Assembly: GCF_024362695.1 (NCBI RefSeq)
Contig: NC_065415.1
Location: forward strand, 5,311,438 to 5,375,437
DNA length: 64,000 nt
From: Pectinophora gossypiella
Taxonomy: Eukaryota > Arthropoda > Insecta > Lepidoptera > Gelechiidae
Reading direction: 5' to 3'
Position 1 is the stretch's first letter, and every line of letters begins with the position of its first letter. The notes under the pieces were generated by a model, which saw only the letters and a list, made by a program, of their open reading frames with translations, was not told the origin of the DNA and did no database searches. The position numbers and the translations under genes are program-made. This document shows, piece by piece, positions 58,204 to 64,000 of the stretch.

Positions 58204-58503
58204 ATGCGTAAACACAAAGTACTAATCAAACAGGTACATTCTACTATTTACCTATTTTATTATGAATATTGTAATTGTAAACGAAAAGTGCTTTATAAAT
58301 TAAAGTACTTACTAAATATTAAGAATGTACGACTTGATACTCCGCCGGTGAATGAAAATTTATGTACTAAGTATCCTGTTTCAAATGACAGGACAAAGTT
58401 GCTTAAAAGTCCTTGTAATAAAACCATCAAAGGAATATTTCACGTACATTCTGCGGTACTTACAAGAGAACAATGTTTACAAATATTAGCTGACCTTTTG
58501 TGA
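58204..58503 (+). other. Unrecognised 99-codon ORF
   Basis: ATG start, stop at 58503. Product is basic and cysteine-containing (YYEYCNCKRKVLYKLKYLLN; KSPCNKTIKGIFHVHSAVLT). It lies 120 bp after a MITE. No promoter, splice site or domain was identified. It could be an exon of an unknown gene or a chance frame. Confidence 0.2.
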
Positions 58504-58784
58504 CTCATCAAGCGGTCAATGACATGAAATATAACTTGTCATTATTTTTATCATCAGTCTATAGTCAAAATCGACTAGTGGCATCTCGCTAAACAAATAA
58601 TAACGTACGAATAAATTAAAAACTAAACTACGTACAGTGTTCTTAAACTTGTAATTAACATTAAACAAGCTCATTTAATGTGTCTAATGACTAAAAAATA
58701 ACCTTGATAATTATTTTTGTTACGTGTTAAGTTCGTTTTGAATGACAAAACACATAAAGTACAAAAGTAATATGCACCGGGTGA

Positions 58785-58842
58785 GAGCCCTCAGCTCTCC
58801 CTATTTGTCCCGCCAAATCTACAATAAGTCACGTCAAAAAAC
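58785..58842 (+). repeat. Short 5'-truncated retroposon tail
   Basis: gccaaatctacaataagtca plus cgtcaaaaaa: the plus-strand version of the tail at 43596-43657 and 8013-8060. Confidence 0.6.
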
Positions 58843-59059
58843 AAAAGAAATTTAATTATTAGAGTATATAATCCAAATATATAAAATGTTCATTAATTTA
58901 TTAATCTCTTATTCGTGATCCCTAGCAATCGTCTTATGCATATTAGAAGGGTTATTATAAAAATAACAGAGTGAGAACCATTAGTGTTACAAATTTCGGC
59001 CTAGTACTAAATGCTATCGGAGCAAAAATAACATCCAGTATATCAAGTCAAATAATGTG

Positions 59060-59320
59060 ATTCCCAATGAGTCCGTTGTCGAAATCATTTTGTGAGACTG
59101 TCTTTTGTTTAGCTAGGATATCTGAATCACCTGATTTTCCAAAAAAAAGTCAAATCCGTGCTTCAGAAGGACCGTTAAGCCGTTGGGCCCGGGTGCAAAC
59201 ACTCCAACCCACCCGCATTGGATCAGTGTGGTGGAGTAAGCTCCATAGCCCCTCCGGTAGACTGAGAGGAGGCCTGTGCGTAGCAGTGACACGTATATGT
59301 AGAATATATATGTTGTGTTA
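59060..59320 (+). repeat. SINE copy without a clear tRNA head
   Basis: Reads gaaatcattttgtgagactg, ctgaatcacctgattttcc, accgttaagccgttgggccc, gtgtggtggagtaagctcca and cagtgacacgtatatg. This is the order of the SINE at 21179-21508 on the other strand. The 94- and 76-codon frames here are read-through. Confidence 0.68.
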
Positions 59321-59922
59321 TGTATATTGCGATATCCTAGCATCTAAGTAACTTATGATTCACACATGTACTTTGATTCTAAATGACGTGTTAATGCACA
59401 TATTGATTAGTTATATAACCGCGAAATGCCAAACTCTGTTTATGTAACACGTAGCAATTAACTTTTGTTTTGACACGCCCACTTGTCTATAAATATCATA
59501 GCCGTGTGAACTACCTGTCAAAGGGTGTGAGGGGTCATACCCTCTTACCCTGTAATAAAGAAGACGTAGAGTAACTTTACATAATATTACCTCACGCTTC
59601 GTTTCATAGTCTCAAACACAACAGGTTTTGTTGATGTTTCCCAAAACAAAACCTACTGACACACTCCTCTCTTTTCTAGAGAACCTTTTCCGATTACAAA
59701 ATCTAAAACCAGATTGTTATGTGAGTTTATAAAAAAGTTAAAGGGGAAAATCTTGTGGAATGGGATCGTGATATGTTTCCGGCATAGGGATTGAGTAATG
59801 TGGCTGTTGATGGAAGCTTTAGAAAAGATGTCAGATTACCGATACAATCTGTTGTTTACATTGCCTACCATGTGCTATAAAGTTCAAATTTCGAACCGGT
59901 ATGCATTTAATAAATGATATTG
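59321..59922. other. No gene seen
   Basis: No supported feature. Confidence 0.4.
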
Positions 59923-60210
59923 GAGCCGTGGTAGCCCAGTTGGAAGAACGTTTGACTCTCACTTCAAGGTCGCAGGTTCGAATCCATAAATTATTATCAG
60001 GTATTCAGATAAAGGAAAACATCGTGAGGAAACCCACATTCCCGAGAAATGCGGTTCGGTGGTATGTGACCTGACCTGTATTGGGCTGGTTTTCCCATCG
60101 CAGGTCGGCAGGTCAGAGAGGCAGTCGCTTCTGTAAAAAACCGGACCTGTCAAATTTTCAAGTAAGGGGAAGGTAAGTGTGAAAGCAGAACAACGCTAGG
60201 GAGATGACGA
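59923..60210 (+). repeat. tRNA-derived SINE, second family, copy 3
   Basis: A box tggtagcccagttgg (59938-59952) and B box ggttcgaatcc are intact. About 45 bp just after the B box, present in copies 1 and 2 (including ttcgaattcatgtttggatc), is missing; the junction reads gaatccataaattattatc. The body and the acgctagggagatgacga end are preserved. Confidence 0.8.
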
Positions 60211-61557
60211 CGCGTTTAATACTATTGTTGGCTAACTCTTTATACCAAACCTTGATCGAATATTTGGAATTATTCTAGAAGAAAACAATTTTTTACGCCA
60301 ATTACCCCGTTCCTTTCTGTTCATACTTCTCACCTCAAGTGTCAATAAAGATTATACTACGCTTTTTTGTTATAATAATCTTTTTAATATAATATAGAGA
60401 AAGTAGGCAGGCTGGATCTTATCCGGATATGCAATGAGTTCCTTATAGTAACAAGTTTTGCAAGGAATATTCCGTAACGAGCTGTTTAACATAATACCAT
60501 CCACTTATATAACACTTTCTCCCATTATTAAACCATTTAAAAACCTATAAAGATCAAGAACGATACTACATTAGATAAGGGAATAGAACGCTATGTTCGA
60601 CTGATCATTTACAATGTTATCTATCGAAGCCTATAGCTGAGAGTGTGGTATGACAAATGAATGACAACTCACGAAGAGAGAGTGCGCGAGATACAATCAT
60701 GGAAAAAATAAAATGTACAGTCATCTTAAAAAACAGTAGTGTGCATTAAAATCATTTTTGTTTGGAAAGGTATGTAGTATATAAATTAATTTTATTTTAA
60801 ATAATGTTTATTGCTTGGTGAAGCGTTTAAAAGCTTTAGTTCATCATGCGATGGATGTACTCCTGACTATCTCCTGACTATCTGTTAATGCCTTTTAACC
60901 GACTTAAGAAAATAAAGACGTAATCAATTTGACCCGTATGTATGTTATATTGTTGGAATTGCATAGTAGTCGTATATGTTGGTTTATTTGGGCTAAGAAA
61001 CACGTGTGCCAAACATAGGTGTATGTATAGGTATGTATGCATATTTCTCCACGCATTTCTCAGAAACTACAAATCGTATTGCAATGATTGTTTTTATGGT
61101 ATTTTTTGTTAGCAAAGGGTGTAGATATGATTGCTTTAAATGCAAAATGCGGTAAAACGATTTACTTTACATACATATATAAACTCAGGCTACAAATCGA
61201 GGCAAATGGAATTCCATAATCTCTGAAAACTCCGAGAGGAAATAGGCGTGAAACTATTTAAACTACGTATAATATCTATTTAACAACTTATCATAATTTC
61301 ATGCGAATTAACAGAGCAAATCAGTATTGCTTATACTCCAATAGTTATTTATATTAGCTCCGGTGGGCGGACCTCAAGTCACGATTCGATGACTTTTACT
61401 TTCCTAATATGCTCAGATAATTAAAATTATAATACCTGGGGGTAATAAATAAATAGACCTTTAGCTTTAAGCGTTATGAAATTAAGAAGGCATTCCAAAC
61501 ATTCAAACAGTATTAGTATGAAATTGTTAAACTATTCTCTTGATACTGAATTGATGT
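60211..61557. other. No gene; two retroposon scraps
   Basis: A family D scrap at about 60836-60900 (agttcatcatgcgatggatg, with ctgactatctc duplicated) and a family G scrap at 61192-61250 (gcaaatggaattccataatc). Confidence 0.4.
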
Positions 61558-61567
61558 CCCCCCCCCC

Positions 61568-61611
<44 letters not shown>
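61558..61611. repeat. C10 and (CA)n microsatellite
   Basis: Ten C at 61558-61567, then AA and about 21 CA repeats to 61611. Length is likely polymorphic. The Thr/His frame across it is an artefact. Confidence 0.95.
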
Positions 61612-61613
<2 letters not shown>

Positions 61614-61679
61614 ATGTTTAGTATACGGTCTAGTCTGTACCGGCGCGAACACGACGCACGTGTTTGAAAGAAAAGTTTC

Positions 61680-61760
61680 GAGGGTCAAAGCAGATGGAAT
61701 TCCATCGTCTTTGCTTACCCTCCGGTAGGAAAGAGGCGTGTAATTATATGTATATGTATG
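61680..61760 (+). repeat. Interspersed repeat, family G copy
   Basis: gggtcaaagcagatggaatt, cgtctttgcttaccctccgg and taggaaagaggcgtg, with a tatatgtatatgtatg tail. Confidence 0.5.
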
Positions 61761-61999
61761 TCTCTTGATACTGTTGCAATATAATTTTGCAGACAGCCTT
61801 AACTTTTATAGCTTTCAGTGCAATCAAACCTCATGTTACTAAAACCGAAACTTCATGTTTCTCATATCAATTTCTTACATTATATTACATAACATAATAT
61901 TATATTCAGTATGTACATAATATTTATGTTATGGGATTTCACATGATCTTAACGCATTGCGATCAAATCAAAGATGAAGAGTTGCTAAATATTCAAATC

Positions 62000-62092
62000 T
62001 TAATATACTTTATTGCACTTAACAACTAGTTACATCACAAACAAGAAATGGACGTTTACAAGGGTGGACTTATCTCTAAGAGAGATCTAAAA
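62000..62092 (-). repeat. LINE-tail-like repeat, family H copy
   Basis: taatatactttattgcactt at the left, gggtggacttatctctaaga plus gagatct at the right, matching 4640-4740. The parent element is unknown. Confidence 0.45.
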
Positions 62093-64000
62093 TATTTGTA
62101 TACTTAAAGTGAATATGTCATTCCAGATCTAGCACTTATTTGATATTAAGTTAAATAGACGTAACATTTTACCAAAGCAATCAAATAAGTAGAACGTATT
62201 TTAATTGTAAGTACCACACATACATTTTAACACATAGTAAGTCCTAATGCCAACTTACCCAACGTGGTATCTTCATATAAGTAGTTGCAACTCATCAATT
62301 TCTCTTCTTACATTATGAGAGCAAGCTTAATGATTTGACAAATTAGATCAATTCTTTACCGCCAGCATTATGTAATGGGGACTCTTCAATACCCGTCTTA
62401 ATAGCGTAGGTTGGTACTTTACTTATAATGTTTTACAAAGTAGAACATTTCAATATGTCAAGCTTATAAACTTTCGAAATTTTGCAACGAACGCCATTAT
62501 TAAGTAGGTGATGTACTTACATGCGGTTGTATATGAGTTACTAGGCTATACCGCTAAATATAATAAACGGAATAGGTATAGAAAGCTGTATGAACCATGT
62601 TACCTACTTTATATGGCGTTTGTGGACCATTTATGTCATTTGAAAGGTGAAGTCATGAATAGCTGGATTTGGCTAAGTGAGCTTGCATAAGAATATTAAG
62701 AATTTATAGAAACAAAATACACGAAGTAAAATTATAGGTATACCATAATTATTAAAATGTAGTTCAACCAAACATTTCGACTTTCATTAAGTAAATAACT
62801 ATTGCGAATGTAAATCCAGTATGCACATTAATCATACTTACATCGAATTATTTAATCAACAATCACGTACGTCCTATAAATTAGACGCCAACACAATTCG
62901 AGTGGGAAATCGATTCGAAACGATCGATTCAAACCTTGAAGTAGCGAACCTCTCTAATATGATGGGACGCTAAATACTACTAAATTTAAAATTAGACCAT
63001 CAACCAAAAACCAACATTAATTAGTCCATCTTTGGACTTCGTATCAACAGTGGCTGCAAGTTGTCTTTGATTACTTGTGGCTCTGCCCACCCCATTAGGG
63101 ATTACGGGCGTGAGTTTATGTATGTATGTTAAAATTAGAAACTGAACGAATTTGACAGCTGTCATTTCGAATGAAGAGTTTACGCGTTCAATTATTGCCT
63201 GTCGGAATGAATATAGAAAGGTGCCGCTCTAACACCTTCGCTCCTCATACACAGGTACGCAAAATCGTGATCACAGCTACCGTAGGTTTCCTAGTCTTTG
63301 TTCTAAGAGTTACTGTGATGGTATAAACTGCTACTGCATGAGTCACCGCGACATGTTGATAAAGTAGTAAATAACACTTGATTAGAGATGTAAGCGTGAC
63401 TTAGTTATGGAGATTGACAAGATAGATTTAATTATGCATGCGTCTATAGCTGTAACAATGTTACACAATGCAATACGATTAATTAGAAAGATTAGTATCA
63501 TCCGTGTGACGTAGATTATGGATTTAGCGATTTATGTTAATATAACCGCTTTATAAATGTGATCCTTATGAAAAAAGAAATTGAAGGTACTCGAGCCATG
63601 CTATTTCCAAATAATCTTTCTAATAATTTTTCTTTCGGGAAAAGGCAAAACGCTTACTCATTTTGTATTTTTCACTATCCAAAAGAAAAAGACAGTTTTT
63701 TTTTTAATAATTCCAAATGCATATCTGTATTATTATACATGTGTAATTGCTAACTTGACACAACGCTAGGTATGTAGAATATTTACATTTAAATAGCTTC
63801 TATAAAGTCTTAATTGGTTAACGATGCCAGAGCAATCAACATCCCGGATCTATATACGTTAGGTACAATGATTGTCGTCATCCATTTTTATAACAGTTCA
63901 AAATGGCCAGTTACCTACTGAAATAGAGATTAAAATTAAAATAAAGAAGAAAAAGAGTGTGCGATTCGAAATTCAAAACGATTTGAGTAGTGGTGCAATA
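62093..64000. other. No gene; one retroposon scrap
   Basis: A family G-like scrap at 63066-63129 (gattacgggcgtgagtttat with a tatgtatg tail). Short open frames at 62508-62690 and 63559-63769 are unrecognised. Confidence 0.4.

Noticed and set aside
61476..61667. 63-codon frame with a Thr/His repeat
   Set aside because: Created by the C10/(CA)n microsatellite.

Overview
The window reads as noncoding, repeat-packed nuclear DNA of a lepidopteran insect, most likely a moth. It is AT-rich and contains tRNA-derived SINEs, many short terminal-inverted-repeat (TIR) elements, RTE-like and CR1-group LINE sequence and microsatellites, with arms and motifs typical of lepidopteran repeats. No bacterial signals are present: no operons, no ribosome binding sites, no CRISPR array. 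I could not support any complete host protein gene. Species and chromosome cannot be read from the sequence.

Layout. 1-8 kb: intergenic sequence with a palindromic foldback element (2131-2341), SINE copies and a small TIR element. About 8.13-13.53 kb: the one strong coding locus, an apparently complete two-ORF non-LTR retrotransposon of the CR1 group. ORF1 (8766-9821) has a cysteine-rich finger, a coiled coil and an FP-like C-terminal domain. ORF2 (10268-13153) has an AP-type endonuclease and a reverse transcriptase with an intact YADD box. The element ends in a (TAAA)n tail. 13.5-22.6 kb: LINE fragments, MITEs and a SINE with a perfect 12-bp target-site duplication. 22.6-25.2 kb: a stretch bounded by matching TIRs that holds internal duplications, a GC-rich tandem repeat and a candidate noncoding first exon or promoter of a host gene (about 24.38-24.78 kb). 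25-37 kb: more MITEs, including a 0.5-kb near-perfect palindrome flanked by TTAA. 38.07-39.13 kb: a minisatellite of about nine 121-bp units, followed by a decayed Gln-rich coding-like patch. 41.9-47.7 kb: a locus with one segment present in both orientations, a nested 62-bp retroposon insertion, several TIR elements, a SINE and a THAP-like exon fragment. 47.7-64 kb: more SINEs, an RTE LINE C-terminus, a nested TIR element and a few unrecognised ORFs.

Function. The two LINE ORFs would act together: ORF1 protein packages the RNA, and ORF2 protein nicks the target and primes reverse transcription. The SINEs and truncated tails are probably products of such machinery acting in trans. The small TIR elements have no transposase here and would depend on Tc1/mariner-like or piggyBac-like transposases elsewhere. 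The most interesting items are the intact LINE with its odd 5' UTR and its inter-ORF open frame, the two-orientation segment at 41.9-42.3 kb, the TIR-bounded 2.57-kb stretch with a candidate promoter, and the 121-bp minisatellite.
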